The notes: generated by a model not told the origin, from the sequence alone. A DNA stretch of 64,000 bases from Luteolibacter sp. Y139 (GCF_038066715.1 NZ_JBBUKT010000001.1:1054001-1118000), one strand, 5' to 3'. Counted from the first letter of the stretch, positions 45,374-55,386 are shown. Translations and numbers: made by a program.

Positions 45374-48300
45374 ATGAATCCTCGAATCGAAACCCTGAGC
45401 CTCGCGCTCGCGTCCGCATTACCGATCTCCCTCGCTGGCATCGGCCATGCCGCATCCGTCACCTATGATGCCGACCTTGGAACCATAGGAGCCCAAGACG
45501 GCTCCGGCCTTGGTTGGAATACCACCGATGCGAACCTCTGGAACGGCTCCGCCAATGTCACTTGGCCAAATACCACGGCCGATGAAATCATCTTCGGCGC
45601 TGGCAGCGGCGCCGCGGGTGCCGTGACGGTCGGCACCGTCAATGCCAACAAGATCACCCTCGGCACTCCCGGCTCCGGCAACTATTCGCTGACCGGTGGC
45701 ACCATCACGCTCGGCGGCACCACGCCGACGATCGCGGTGAATGCGGACGCCTCGATCACTTCCGTCATCGCGGGCACTGTCGGCCTCACCAAGACCGGCG
45801 CGGGCACGCTCACCTTGTCCGGCTCCAGCGCCTACACGGGTGCAACGTCGATCAGCGGCGGCTCGGTAGTCTTCACCGGCGGTGGTTCCACTGGCGGTGG
45901 CACTTTGGCGCTGGGCACTGCTTCAGGCAACAAGTCCGTGCTTAACATGAACAGCACCGGCACCCTGACCCACAACGGAACGGTCAATGTCGGTGGTGCC
46001 GGCGCCTCAGCCAATGGCGCGGGCGCGATCAACCAGACCGCAGGCACGGTGAACGTGATGAACAACGCCGCTTACGTTCAGCTCGGGTTTGGCGGCTACG
46101 GCTCCTACAACATCTCGGGCGGAACGCTCAATTTCACCAGCGCCTCCGGCTTGCGGATCGGCGACCAGACCGGCGGCCTCGGCTCTTACGTGCAGAGCGG
46201 CGGCACGGTGAATATGACCCGCTACTTCGTCGTGGCGGGTAACCAGGGCACCGCTCCTTCCGGTGTTGCCACCATCACGGGCGGCACGGTCAATGGCGGC
46301 ACTGCCCAATGGTTCATCCTCGGCAATGGTGGCACTGCCACCGGCACGATGAACGTGGGAACAGCCGCCGGCGGCACCGGCACAGTCGTTTCACGGCAAG
46401 CCAACGGTATCACTTTCGGTGACTCGGGCACTCCCACTGGCATTCTCAATGTCAACAACGGGACCATTCAGTTCAATGCTGGCACCATTCGCAAGGCTAC
46501 CGGCACCGGCATTCTCAATCTGAATGGTGGCACGCTGAAGGCCAACGCTGCCGGCCTCACCCTCGTCAACAACACGGTCACCAGCGCCAACGTTTACAAT
46601 GGCGGCCTGAAAGTGGATACCCAGGCCAACGATGCCACCATCGCTGCCAACTTGCTGACCACCACCGGCAACGGAATCTATCCCGCCGGCGGCATCATCA
46701 ATATGCCAGCCGCAGCTGGCACCGGCTACATTGGCAATCCCTTGGTCAGCGTAACTACCGGTGGCACCGGAAGCGGTGCAACTGCCATTGCCAACGTCCT
46801 CAATGGCCAAGTGACCGGCGTCACCCTGACATGCCCTGGCCAGAACTACTCGGCGGGCGACACCGTGACCTTCACCTTCACTGGCGGCGGTGCCAGCTCC
46901 ACGGCCGCTCCGTTCGCCTACGTCCTCACCGCCGGCGACGTCGCCGCCAATGGAAGCGGCGGACTCACCAAGCTCGGCACCGGCAAGCTGACCCTTTCCG
47001 GCACCAACACCTTCACCGGCCCGGTCAATCTCACCGGCCCGCTGGACTCCAGTTCTCTCACGCTCAACAATACGACCCTCACCATTAACGGCTTCGTTCC
47101 GAATGCAACCGTTCCTCCGGTTCAAGCCCTCGGCAGCTTCACCACTGGCGGCACCGTGCAAGTGGTGGTCAATGGTACCTACACCACCGGCCAATGGCCA
47201 CTGATCTACTATCCGTTCGGCGGCTCCATTGGCGGTGCTGGCCTTGCTGCCATGCAGCTCCAGACCGGAGCCCTGCCTCGCGGCGTGGTGGCTTCGCTGG
47301 TAAACAATACCTCGAGTTCCTCGGTGGACATCAGCATCACCACCACTCCGCTGACCTGGAAGGGCAACACCAATGCCAACTGGGACATCAATACCACGAC
47401 GAACTGGACCATCGGTGCCGCAGCCCAGAAGTATCTCGAAGGCGACATCGTGCTCTTCAACGATAGCGCCACAGGTAGCACCAGCGTGACCCTCAATACC
47501 ACGGTCGCACCGCAGGGTGTCACCTTCGACAACGCGACCAAGAACTACACGCTCAGCGGAAGTGGCTCGATCGGTGGCACGGGTACCCTCACCAAGTCCA
47601 ACTCGGGAACGCTCACGTTACTCACCGCCAACACCTCCACAGGCGCCACCACGGTCCAGGGAGGCACGCTGCAACTCGGCAACGGCACGGTGAACGGCAG
47701 CATCGCGGGTTCCTTGGCTAACAATGACACCGTGATCTTCAACCCCGCCGGCACCTCCACCCATGCCGGCGCGATTGGTGACGGCTCGGGAACCTTCAAC
47801 AAGAACGGTTCCGGGACCCAGATCATCACTAGCCCCACAAACACCGCGACCGGAACCTTCAAGGTCAACGGAGGCACCCTCCAGTTCGGGAACGGAACCA
47901 CGAATGGTGCCCCCGGTGCCGCATACTACGAAGTCAACGCCGGCACCTCCTTGCGCTTCGAGCAAGCCACCGCAACTGCCGTGCCATGGAGCGGCATCAC
48001 CGGCTCGGGCAATATCTACCTCAACTCCGCGCAAGCCGTGAACGCTTCCGCAGCCTGGGGATCCACGAGCTTGCCCGCCGAATACACCGGCGTGGTGCGG
48101 GTCGAGAAGGGCCGCTTGGAAGCCAACTCCGGCACTACCAGCAACACTGCACTGGGCGGAACTTCCAAGGTCCAAATCCTTCCCGGAGCCCAGTTCCTCG
48201 CCTTCGCCAGCACCGATCCCTACACCACGCCGATCGAAATCGCCGGCACCGGTTGGGGTGAGACGGGCTACCCATGCGCGCTCCGCCTCGCGGCCGATCG

Positions 48301-49456
48301 CAGTGCCACATGGGCAGGTCCTGTCACGCTCACCGCGGACTCCGGCATCATGGCCCAGCGCAATACGAACTTCACCGTCACCGGTGCCATCACCGGTGCA
48401 TTCCAGTGCGAGTTCTACTCCGGCGACCCCGTGGCAGAGAATGGCAACCTGATCGTTGCACCCACCGTGCCCGGTCAAAACACCTACACCTCCACCAAGA
48501 TCAATGGCCGTCCCGCCGGATCGGTCACGGCTGGCAGCGACCAAGCCTTCAGCACCGGTCCGCTCGTCGTCGACAATGCGATCCTCAAGCTGAATGGACA
48601 CAACCTCAGCTTCGCCAGCCTCAGCGGTGCCGGTGGTGCCGTCGGCAACTACCACGCCACCACTCCGGTAACGCTCACGGTCGGTTCCAACAATGCTGAC
48701 AGCAGCTACGCCGGCGTACTTCGCGACGGCGCAGTCGCCCCGCTGGCCTTCACCAAGACCGGCACCGGCACGCTGACTCTGACCGCCGCCCAGAGCTACA
48801 CCGGCAACACCACCGTCGCTCAAGGCAAGCTCACCCTCGCCACCTCTTCGCTTGGAGATGCCTCGACGGTCAGCATCAACAGCGGCGCGGTGCTTGAACT
48901 TACCTCCGCCACCCCGGACGTCGTCGGCACGCTCATCCTCGGCGGCACCAGCGTCGGCACCGGCACCTACAATGCCAGCCACCCGACTTACGGCGCCTAC
49001 TTCGCAGGCAGCGGCAGCATCGTTGTCGGCGGCGCCTACGATTCATGGGCCTCGTCGAAGGGTCTCGATGGCACCCCCGGCAAGGAGAACGGCCTCGCCG
49101 ATGATCCGGACAAGGATGGCATCCAGAACCTCACCGAGTTCTACCTCGATGGCAATCCGCTCGCCAACGATCCCACCATCCTGCCCGCAGCCACCGTCGA
49201 TGCCACCTACCTCACGCTCACCTTCCACCGTCGCGATGACGCGGAAGCAAGCGTGACCGCCCAAGCCGTCCAATACGGCACCAACCTCACCAGCTGGACA
49301 GACGTCGCCATCGGCGCCGCCACCGCTACTGGACCGAATGGGGTCATTGTCACGGTGGCGGAAAACGATGCCGCTGCCGACCTCATCACCGTGCAGATCC
49401 CGCGGACCCTTGCCACCAGCGGCAAGCTCTTCGGACGCCTGCAGGTGACGAAGTAA
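45374..49456 (+). CDS. Giant secreted protein with autotransporter-associated beta-strand repeats
   Basis: A protein of 1360 residues with a signal peptide (ending about GIGHAAS). At least five PATR-type repeats are visible (GLTKTGAGTLTLSGSSAYTG at about 140, GLTKLGTGKLTLSGTNTFTG, TLTKSNSGTLTLLTANTSTG, FNKNGSGTQIITS, FTKTGTGTLTLTAAQSYTGN), in a Gly/Thr/Asn-rich beta-helix-like body. The C-terminus has an acidic calcium-type stretch (LADDPDKDGIQNLTEFYLDG) and a terminal beta domain. There is no outer-membrane autotransporter barrel and no PEP-CTERM tail, so how it is anchored is unclear. Likely a surface or matrix adhesin. ATG 45374 gives the signal peptide. Confidence 0.88.
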   Translation: MNPRIETLSLALASALPISLAGIGHAASVTYDADLGTIGAQDGSGLGWNTTDANLWNGSANVTWPNTTADEIIFGAGSGAAGAVTVGTVNANKITLGTPGSGNYSLTGGTITLGGTTPTIAVNADASITSVIAGTVGLTKTGAGTLTLSGSSAYTGATSISGGSVVFTGGGSTGGGTLALGTASGNKSVLNMNSTGTLTHNGTVNVGGAGASANGAGAINQTAGTVNVMNNAAYVQLGFGGYGSYNISGGTLNFTSASGLRIGDQTGGLGSYVQSGGTVNMTRYFVVAGNQGTAPSGVATITGGTVNGGTAQWFILGNGGTATGTMNVGTAAGGTGTVVSRQANGITFGDSGTPTGILNVNNGTIQFNAGTIRKATGTGILNLNGGTLKANAAGLTLVNNTVTSANVYNGGLKVDTQANDATIAANLLTTTGNGIYPAGGIINMPAAAGTGYIGNPLVSVTTGGTGSGATAIANVLNGQVTGVTLTCPGQNYSAGDTVTFTFTGGGASSTAAPFAYVLTAGDVAANGSGGLTKLGTGKLTLSGTNTFTGPVNLTGPLDSSSLTLNNTTLTINGFVPNATVPPVQALGSFTTGGTVQVVVNGTYTTGQWPLIYYPFGGSIGGAGLAAMQLQTGALPRGVVASLVNNTSSSSVDISITTTPLTWKGNTNANWDINTTTNWTIGAAAQKYLEGDIVLFNDSATGSTSVTLNTTVAPQGVTFDNATKNYTLSGSGSIGGTGTLTKSNSGTLTLLTANTSTGATTVQGGTLQLGNGTVNGSIAGSLANNDTVIFNPAGTSTHAGAIGDGSGTFNKNGSGTQIITSPTNTATGTFKVNGGTLQFGNGTTNGAPGAAYYEVNAGTSLRFEQATATAVPWSGITGSGNIYLNSAQAVNASAAWGSTSLPAEYTGVVRVEKGRLEANSGTTSNTALGGTSKVQILPGAQFLAFASTDPYTTPIEIAGTGWGETGYPCALRLAADRSATWAGPVTLTADSGIMAQRNTNFTVTGAITGAFQCEFYSGDPVAENGNLIVAPTVPGQNTYTSTKINGRPAGSVTAGSDQAFSTGPLVVDNAILKLNGHNLSFASLSGAGGAVGNYHATTPVTLTVGSNNADSSYAGVLRDGAVAPLAFTKTGTGTLTLTAAQSYTGNTTVAQGKLTLATSSLGDASTVSINSGAVLELTSATPDVVGTLILGGTSVGTGTYNASHPTYGAYFAGSGSIVVGGAYDSWASSKGLDGTPGKENGLADDPDKDGIQNLTEFYLDGNPLANDPTILPAATVDATYLTLTFHRRDDAEASVTAQAVQYGTNLTSWTDVAIGAATATGPNGVIVTVAENDAAADLITVQIPRTLATSGKLFGRLQVTK

Positions 49457-49491
49457 ACCGCTTCATGGGGTATTCGGGGTCGAATACACCG

Positions 49492-49527
49492 GCCGCTCCG
49501 GCACTGGGCCGGAGCGGCTTTTTCTTT
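49492..49527 (+). terminator. Rho-independent terminator after the giant secreted protein gene
   Basis: Perfect 11-bp stem GCCGCTCCGGC (49492-49502) / GCCGGAGCGGC (49508-49518), 5-base loop, then TTTTT. Confidence 0.92.
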
Positions 49528-49541
49528 CCTAACAAGATCGG

Positions 49542-51089
49542 TCAATCCTTGAGCACCGGCAGCAATTCAGTCACCCGCTCGGGAAACTCGATCGCCTTCC
49601 CGTCATTGGATTGAGGTGCACCGGGCCTCGTGCGTCCTTCGCGGATAGCCTTCGCCAATACAGCAGCGAGTTCCTTCACCCGTTCCGGTTCACTTTCGGC
49701 AAGGTTCTTCTTTTCTGCCGGATCTTTCGCCAGATCGAAGAGCTGGACCGGGTAAGCCGCCTTAGCTTCCGGTGTGCCGGGCTTCGGATCGGACCAACCG
49801 CCAGAGTCGGAACAGAGACACAGCTTCCAGTCCCCCTGCCGGATCGCAAACGAGCCATTGACCGAATGATGGATGGTGAAGGCGCGCGCATAGCCATCCG
49901 TGCCCTTCAGCAAAGGCATCAGTGTAAAACTATCCTCGGCCGCGGATGGCGGGATGTCAGAAAGCTTTCCGATCGCATCGGCCGCGGTCGCGAAGAAGTC
50001 ATTGAGGCAAATCGTCGCCGATGAAGAACTGCCCGCCTTCACGACTCCGGGCCAGCGCACGATGAAGGGCACCCGATGCCCGCCCTCATAAACATCCGCC
50101 TTGGCTCCCCGCAGATCGCCCACCGGCTTGTGCCCCTTGTCAATCTGCTCCTTGAGCCCGACATAGGGCGCGAAACCATTGTCCGAGGTGAATACGAGCA
50201 GCGTATCCTTCGCCACACCCTGCGCCTCCAGTTCCGCGAGCACTTCACCGACCGCCCAATCGGTCTCCATCAGGAAGTCGCCATAATCTCCGATACCGGA
50301 CTTCCCCTTCCATGCCTCGCTTGGAACGAGAGGCGTGTGCGGGCTGCTAAGCGGCAGGTAGAGGAAGAAGGGCTTGTCCTTTGCCTCGGCACTACGGCGG
50401 ATGAAGCCCCTCGCTTCCTTCGCGAAATCAGGGATGCAATTCACGGCCTCGAAATCCGCTGCCGCCGCGCCGGGACGGACCCAAGTCTTCGTCACCGTCG
50501 GGATCGCCGTCGGCTTGTCATTCCGCAAATAAACGAACGGGGCCATGTCGAGCGATGCCGGAATGATGAAGTCTTCATCAAAGCCCTCAGTGAGCGGACC
50601 ACGCGTCACCTTTTTCTCATAGTCGAGCCCCCAGCCCGTTCCTTCAGTCGGGCCACTCTCGGCAGTCCGATTCTTCGCCAGCTTCGACCAGCCGAGACCG
50701 AGATGCCATTTGCCAAACACCGCGGTGCGATAGCCGGCCTCCTTGAGGAACTCCGCAACAGTGGTCCGGTCATTTCCTAACAGCGGCGGGCTGTTTCCTT
50801 GAAGCACCCCATCCTTGAGCGTGGAGCGCCAGTTGTAGCGGCCCGTGAGAACCCCATAGCGGGTCGGCGTGCAGACGGCAGAGGACGTGTGGGCGTCGGT
50901 GAAGCGCATGCCCTCCGTCGTCAGCCGATCGAGGTTCGGCGTCGGGACTTTGCCACCGGCGTAGTGCGGGTCGCCATAACCCATGTCGTCGCTAAGGATG
51001 AAGACGATATTCGGAGACGCTGCATGGGCGATGCCCACCGCCAGCGTGCCCAGAGCCAACGCACGGAGACAAAAACGAAATGGTTCCAT
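49542..51089 (-). CDS. Secreted type I sulfatase
   Basis: A protein of 515 residues with a signal peptide (ending about GIAHAAS). The formylglycine motif CTPTR (Cys73, C-x-P-x-R) and metal ligands (SPNIVFILSDDMGYGD, Asp34/35; later VFTSDNGFAPY; GKWHLGLG) define an arylsulfatase-type enzyme that removes sulfate from a polysaccharide or other ester. It needs a maturase, not present in this window. Verrucomicrobiota often carry many sulfatases for algal or mucin glycans. Convergent with the giant secreted protein gene. Confidence 0.94.
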   Translation of the reverse strand: MEPFRFCLRALALGTLAVGIAHAASPNIVFILSDDMGYGDPHYAGGKVPTPNLDRLTTEGMRFTDAHTSSAVCTPTRYGVLTGRYNWRSTLKDGVLQGNSPPLLGNDRTTVAEFLKEAGYRTAVFGKWHLGLGWSKLAKNRTAESGPTEGTGWGLDYEKKVTRGPLTEGFDEDFIIPASLDMAPFVYLRNDKPTAIPTVTKTWVRPGAAAADFEAVNCIPDFAKEARGFIRRSAEAKDKPFFLYLPLSSPHTPLVPSEAWKGKSGIGDYGDFLMETDWAVGEVLAELEAQGVAKDTLLVFTSDNGFAPYVGLKEQIDKGHKPVGDLRGAKADVYEGGHRVPFIVRWPGVVKAGSSSSATICLNDFFATAADAIGKLSDIPPSAAEDSFTLMPLLKGTDGYARAFTIHHSVNGSFAIRQGDWKLCLCSDSGGWSDPKPGTPEAKAAYPVQLFDLAKDPAEKKNLAESEPERVKELAAVLAKAIREGRTRPGAPQSNDGKAIEFPERVTELLPVLKD

Positions 51090-51132
51090 TCACCGGATAC
51101 ATCTCCGCCATCGACGTGCTTTCAAGAGGGAA

Positions 51133-53283
51133 TTACTGCCCCCGCGGTTTCGCCGCCAGGATCATCGCGGAGAGTTCGGTGATGATGCGGGCAAGCTGCG
51201 GATAAACCCACGGCTCACGGAAGCGCGAGGCGTCGCGATGATCGGCATCGATTTCCGGGAAGGTGAATGATTCCAGAGCTTCGAACGAAGCATCGAGCGC
51301 CGCACCTCCGGCTTTCAGCACTTGGAAAGCCTCCACGCAAACCTCGCGGAATCGGGCGAGCACATCCGGATGCCGGCTGCGCTGGTCATTGAGATGGACG
51401 GTCACCACCGATAGGGCATTGGTCACACGCTGGTTGCCATTGGCGAGCGCCGCAGCTTCATCAAGCCCTTCGCGGCGACTCTGCGGATCGGCAGTCATTC
51501 GGCGCAGCGAGGAGAAGACCTCGCTGTTCGCCGACTCCGCGCTGCGTCGATAGAGCAGCAGATCCTCATCGTGCGGCATTCCTTCCTCCAACCGGGAAAC
51601 AACCTGCTTCAAATAGGAGGCGTTCGCATCAAAGGCCTTCGCCATGATCCCGGGAAAGCGCTGCTTCTCCCACACCGGCCAAAAGATGAAGGCCGCACCC
51701 AGCGCTAGCATGCCACCGGCCAGCGTGCACCCGAGACGTTCCACCGTCACGGCAAGCGTGACCGGCTGATGGGCTTCCAGCAATAGCACCACATTCAGCG
51801 TGATGAAGATCACCGCGATGCCGTAACTACGCTTCACGTAGTAGGAGAAGAGCGCGATGGTCACCGTCACCGCCGCGAGCAGCACGCCGATCGGCAGATG
51901 CAGCCATAGCAAGCTGCTGGCGATGATGCCCCCGGCCAGCGTGCCCAGCATGCGCTCCGCCGCGCGCTTTCGCGTGGAGCCGAAGTCCGGCTGCAACACC
52001 ACGATCATCGAGAATGGCAGCCAATAGCCGTGCGGGATGTGGAATTCCTTGAAAACAATGACGCCGGCGGCGACCAGCACCAGCATGCGCGCCGTGTGGC
52101 GGACCAGTGAAGGATCCGCCCGGCGACGCAGGTTCAGCGACGCTGCGAGCGGCCGCAGCGTGATGGTGTGGAGGTCGAAGAGTTCCAGGGAAAAGGCTCC
52201 GCGTTCGCTTTCCCGGTCGAGCGTGGCACTTAGCGCCTCGCGGATCGCCGGAAGCTGATCTTCCAGCTGCTGGAGAACGTCATCGAGCTGGCCAGCGATC
52301 GCGGCATCGTCCAGGCGCGACTTCACCTGCGAACGCAACACCGCGAGCAGGTTTTCCAAACGGGTCAGCCGCACCTCGAGGGCTGCGAGATGCGATGGCT
52401 GGCGCGACACCACGGCCAGGGCGACCGTTCGCGCCGAGTTCGATAGCGACGCCAGGACCGGGGCCAGCCCGGCTGCCAGCGGCGCGAAGCACGAGCGGGC
52501 CATCGCTGCTTCCAGCGAGGTATTGAGCACGATCACCCGCAGCGTCAGCCGCGCGGCGGCAAGGTTCAGTTGCTCCAGATGTCGCGGCAGATTTCCAGGC
52601 AGCGCATTCGACTCCGCCAGCACCGCCTGCGTCTGGTTCAGCGTGGTTCGCAGGTCAGCCTGCCGGTGCACGATCGCTTCGTGCCTACCCTCCCCCTCGC
52701 TCGCCACGGCATCGAGGAAGTCCGCCAGCGCGAGCCAGCTCTCCGCAACCGTGCGGCGTAGCGGATGCTGGGGATGAAATGGCCAGCCGATCACTTGCAG
52801 CAAGACACCGAACAGCCCGCCCGCCAGGGCACCGAGCGCGGGATGGATCGCATCCGGCCGCACCGTGTGCGGCGACAGGGAAATCAAAAACATCAGGCCG
52901 GTCGAGATCGCCAGCCCCGGACCGTATTCGCTACTGAGATGTCGCCACAGCCCGCCGGCCAGGCTCACGATCACGGAACCTAACAACGCAAGCGGCAAGC
53001 TCTCCGCCCCGAGCACACCGAGTGCGGTAGCCGCCGAGAGGACCACGCTCATCACGAGCAGCAAACCCAGCCGCAGCGAGTAGGCACCGCGCACATCCAC
53101 CAGCGAAATCGTATGCGCCGCGATGCAGGGAAACGCCACGTCGGCCGGCAAGCCACCGAACAGGATCGCCAGCAGCGGCAGCATGAACGCCACCGTCCCG
53201 CGGATCGCACGGTTCAAGTCCGGTCGCAGTGACTCGCGTTCGAGAATACCTCGGAACAACTCCTTGGGGCCGCTAACCGGCAT
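51133..53283 (-). CDS. FUSC-family inner-membrane protein (YccS/YhcP-like)
   Basis: A protein of 716 residues with two membrane halves of about five to six helices each (about 25-170 and 390-540), separated by a soluble helical region (about 180-380), and a C-terminal cytoplasmic helical part (about 545-716). The second half has the FUSC block HGYWLPFSMIVVLQPDFGST and KRAAERMLGTLAGGI. Family members (fusaric acid resistance, aromatic acid efflux AaeB) export aromatic acids or similar compounds. No membrane-fusion partner is adjacent. The ferritin-like gene lies 58 bases upstream on the same strand. Confidence 0.88.
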   Translation of the reverse strand: MPVSGPKELFRGILERESLRPDLNRAIRGTVAFMLPLLAILFGGLPADVAFPCIAAHTISLVDVRGAYSLRLGLLLVMSVVLSAATALGVLGAESLPLALLGSVIVSLAGGLWRHLSSEYGPGLAISTGLMFLISLSPHTVRPDAIHPALGALAGGLFGVLLQVIGWPFHPQHPLRRTVAESWLALADFLDAVASEGEGRHEAIVHRQADLRTTLNQTQAVLAESNALPGNLPRHLEQLNLAAARLTLRVIVLNTSLEAAMARSCFAPLAAGLAPVLASLSNSARTVALAVVSRQPSHLAALEVRLTRLENLLAVLRSQVKSRLDDAAIAGQLDDVLQQLEDQLPAIREALSATLDRESERGAFSLELFDLHTITLRPLAASLNLRRRADPSLVRHTARMLVLVAAGVIVFKEFHIPHGYWLPFSMIVVLQPDFGSTRKRAAERMLGTLAGGIIASSLLWLHLPIGVLLAAVTVTIALFSYYVKRSYGIAVIFITLNVVLLLEAHQPVTLAVTVERLGCTLAGGMLALGAAFIFWPVWEKQRFPGIMAKAFDANASYLKQVVSRLEEGMPHDEDLLLYRRSAESANSEVFSSLRRMTADPQSRREGLDEAAALANGNQRVTNALSVVTVHLNDQRSRHPDVLARFREVCVEAFQVLKAGGAALDASFEALESFTFPEIDADHRDASRFREPWVYPQLARIITELSAMILAAKPRGQ

Positions 53284-53341
53284 GCCCCAAGCCTCGGGAA
53301 GATCCCGCGCGAATCAATGGCAAACGAGGAAAACCGCCAGG

Positions 53342-54100
53342 TCACGCGCACTCCGCCACCATCTGGGCGCAGGGTTTCATCGTGGCACCGGCACGGACAC
53401 GCTCGAGATCGCCGCGCAGGCCACGGATGAAGGCGTCCATGCCATGCCAGATGCCGCGGTAGAATTCAGCGTCGGTCGCTCCGGCCGCACGCAAGGCACC
53501 GCGATGATTCACCCACAGCACGGTCCCCGCCGCCAGCCCGCGGAAGCGAAATGCCAGCTCCCATAGCCGGCCGAAAGGACGCTTCTCCGAGGCGAGGCGC
53601 GCACGGTGAAAGGCGATGTGCCCAGCCTCGTCGCGGATGATGAGCGCGCACATCCCGCGCACCGCCTCGTCCTTCACATGCTTGCGCAGCATCTTGTAGT
53701 AAACGTGGCTGACGATTTCGGTCAGCAGTAGCGCGTAGAGTTCGAACTGCACCCCGGCGAGCTTCCGCACACCGCAGAACAAGCTGAAGCTCCAGTGCTC
53801 CCGGATCTCCGGTGCAAAGAAGCGCCTCAGCGCACTGCCTAACAGCCGCGAGTGCTCCCGCTCCTCCGCGAACCACAGATCAACCAGCTCCTTCAGCCCC
53901 GCGTCCGACGCGAGCAGGCGCTGGTGATCCCATGCGATCAGGTAAGCGGGACCGCCACCATCCCCGAGCTGGAATTGCTGGAGCGATTTCACGAGTTTGG
54001 CGAGAGCAGGCCCGCGCAGCGAAATCGGAGCATTCCAGTCGGGCTCGGGGCGGTCTTCGGCATTGCGGCGGAAGTGTTCGGTCCAGTAGTCGAGATTCAT
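53342..54100 (-). CDS. Ferritin-like di-iron protein
   Basis: A protein of 252 residues, all-helical, with pairs of E-x2-H type motifs: LWFAEEREHSRLLG (about 80-93), LLLTEIVSHVYYKML, and IIRDEAGHIAFHRARL. This matches the ferritin-like di-iron four-helix bundle used by oxidases and hydroxylases. The reaction is unknown. Start ATG 54100 (MNLDYW) is preferred; ATG 54121 adds seven residues. Same strand as the FUSC gene and likely its upstream operon partner. Confidence 0.82.
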   Translation of the reverse strand: MNLDYWTEHFRRNAEDRPEPDWNAPISLRGPALAKLVKSLQQFQLGDGGGPAYLIAWDHQRLLASDAGLKELVDLWFAEEREHSRLLGSALRRFFAPEIREHWSFSLFCGVRKLAGVQFELYALLLTEIVSHVYYKMLRKHVKDEAVRGMCALIIRDEAGHIAFHRARLASEKRPFGRLWELAFRFRGLAAGTVLWVNHRGALRAAGATDAEFYRGIWHGMDAFIRGLRGDLERVRAGATMKPCAQMVAECA

Positions 54101-54218
54101 GGTCGTGATGAGTTGCGGCATCATTCCGCCTGAATTCGGAGAAGCGGGTTCGATGGACCGGTGAAAACCCTGCGAAGCTTTCGTTGCATTTCCGTGGCGA
54201 GCGGGCAGCGTCCGCGCC

Positions 54219-54767
54219 ATGCACCGCCAGCCCCTGCTCGACCAGCTCACCGCCTATGCCGCGAAGCATCCGGACGAGGCCGCGACGGTCAGCCGCTTCA
54301 TCGACTTCGTGAAAATGGAAGCCGACTGCTTCGAGCGCTCGCTGGCGATCGGCCACGTCACCGGCTCGGCGTGGATCGTGAATGCGGACGGCTCACAGGT
54401 GCTGCTCACCCACCATGCCAAACTCGACCGCTGGCTCCAGCTCGGCGGCCATGCCGATGGCGAGGCCGACGTGCTCGCCGTGGCCCTCAAGGAAGCCCGC
54501 GAGGAATCCGGCCTGACCGACTTCGAGCCGGTCGGCGATGGCATCTTCGATCTGGACATCCATCCCATCCCCGCGCGCAAGAGCGACCCGGAGCACCTGC
54601 ACTATGACGTCCGCTACGTGCTGCGCGCCACCGGCAACACCGACTACATCGTCAGCGATGAATCCCACGACCTCCGCTGGGTCACTCCCGACGAGGTCGA
54701 GGACCTGACCGGTGAGGAGTCGATGCTGCGAATGGTGAGGAAATGGAAAGCCTCCCTGCTTCCCTGA
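54219..54767 (+). CDS. NUDIX hydrolase
   Basis: A protein of 182 residues. The Nudix box G-x5-E-x7-R-E-U-x-E-E-x-G is complete (GGHADGEADVLAVALKEARE followed by ESGL, about 76-99). The N-terminal about 45 residues are helical and are typical of a subgroup with unknown substrates. It would hydrolyse a nucleoside diphosphate linked to another group. Divergent from the ferritin-like gene. Confidence 0.92.
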   Translation: MHRQPLLDQLTAYAAKHPDEAATVSRFIDFVKMEADCFERSLAIGHVTGSAWIVNADGSQVLLTHHAKLDRWLQLGGHADGEADVLAVALKEAREESGLTDFEPVGDGIFDLDIHPIPARKSDPEHLHYDVRYVLRATGNTDYIVSDESHDLRWVTPDEVEDLTGEESMLRMVRKWKASLLP

Positions 54768-54794
54768 CGCGCCGCTTTCAGCCAAGGTGAAGCC

Positions 54795-55337
54795 GTGAAG
54801 ATCGATTTCGGCGACGTCTTTGCCAGCGGCATAGGCTGGCTGGTGAAACAGATCTTCCTTTTCGTCGCGTCGATGTGGCTCGGCTGCACGGTGGGAGCAG
54901 CTGCCTTGGTGGCCGGCCGGCTAGTCAAGGGATGGGGCTTCGAAGGAGAGATCCTACTCTACAGCCCGGCCCTGTTGCTTTCGATGTGGCTGCTCCCCAA
55001 CATCTTCTTTCTCGGGGCGTCGATGTATTGGTTCATCCGCAATGAAACCAACACGCCACTCGCCTGCGGTATCCTTGCCGGCGTCGAGGCCTTGGTTTGT
55101 TTGGCGGGAAGAACCGGCAGGTTCTATGATTGGCTTCCGAAGTCAGTCGCATGGGTGACGTGCGTGGTGCTTATTGTCATGATGGCCACAGGCCTCTGGT
55201 TCCTCCGCCAGTGGCAGATCAACCGCTGGGCCATCGAGCTTGAAGAGCTCAAGGCCGAAAACGCCATACGACGAGCGCAGTTGAAGGAAAAGTTCGGCAC
55301 CGACAGCGCCGGGATCGACGAAACCGGGATTCTCTGA
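54795..55337 (+). CDS. Membrane protein with cytoplasmic coiled tail, unknown function
   Basis: A protein of 180 residues with about four hydrophobic segments (about 14-40, 54-78, 87-102, 117-138) and a charged helical C-terminus (INRWAIELEELKAENAIRRA) that may form a coiled coil. No family recognised. It follows the Nudix gene by 27 bases on the same strand. Confidence 0.7.
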   Translation: MKIDFGDVFASGIGWLVKQIFLFVASMWLGCTVGAAALVAGRLVKGWGFEGEILLYSPALLLSMWLLPNIFFLGASMYWFIRNETNTPLACGILAGVEALVCLAGRTGRFYDWLPKSVAWVTCVVLIVMMATGLWFLRQWQINRWAIELEELKAENAIRRAQLKEKFGTDSAGIDETGIL

Positions 55338-55354
55338 CCACGCGTCCGCCCAAC

Positions 55355-55386
55355 AAAAAAGCGCGGCCCCGAACGGGACCGCGCTT
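55355..55386 (-). terminator. Bidirectional-type terminator between convergent genes
   Basis: Stem GCGCGG-CCC with GGG-CCGCGC around a GAAC loop. Six A precede it (six T on the minus strand), so it ends the MFS gene best; on the plus strand only TTT follows. Confidence 0.85.

Noticed and set aside
47618-48982. Open frame of 454 codons antisense to the giant repeat protein
   Set aside because: Glycine-rich reverse reading of a repeat gene; no start signals or family match.
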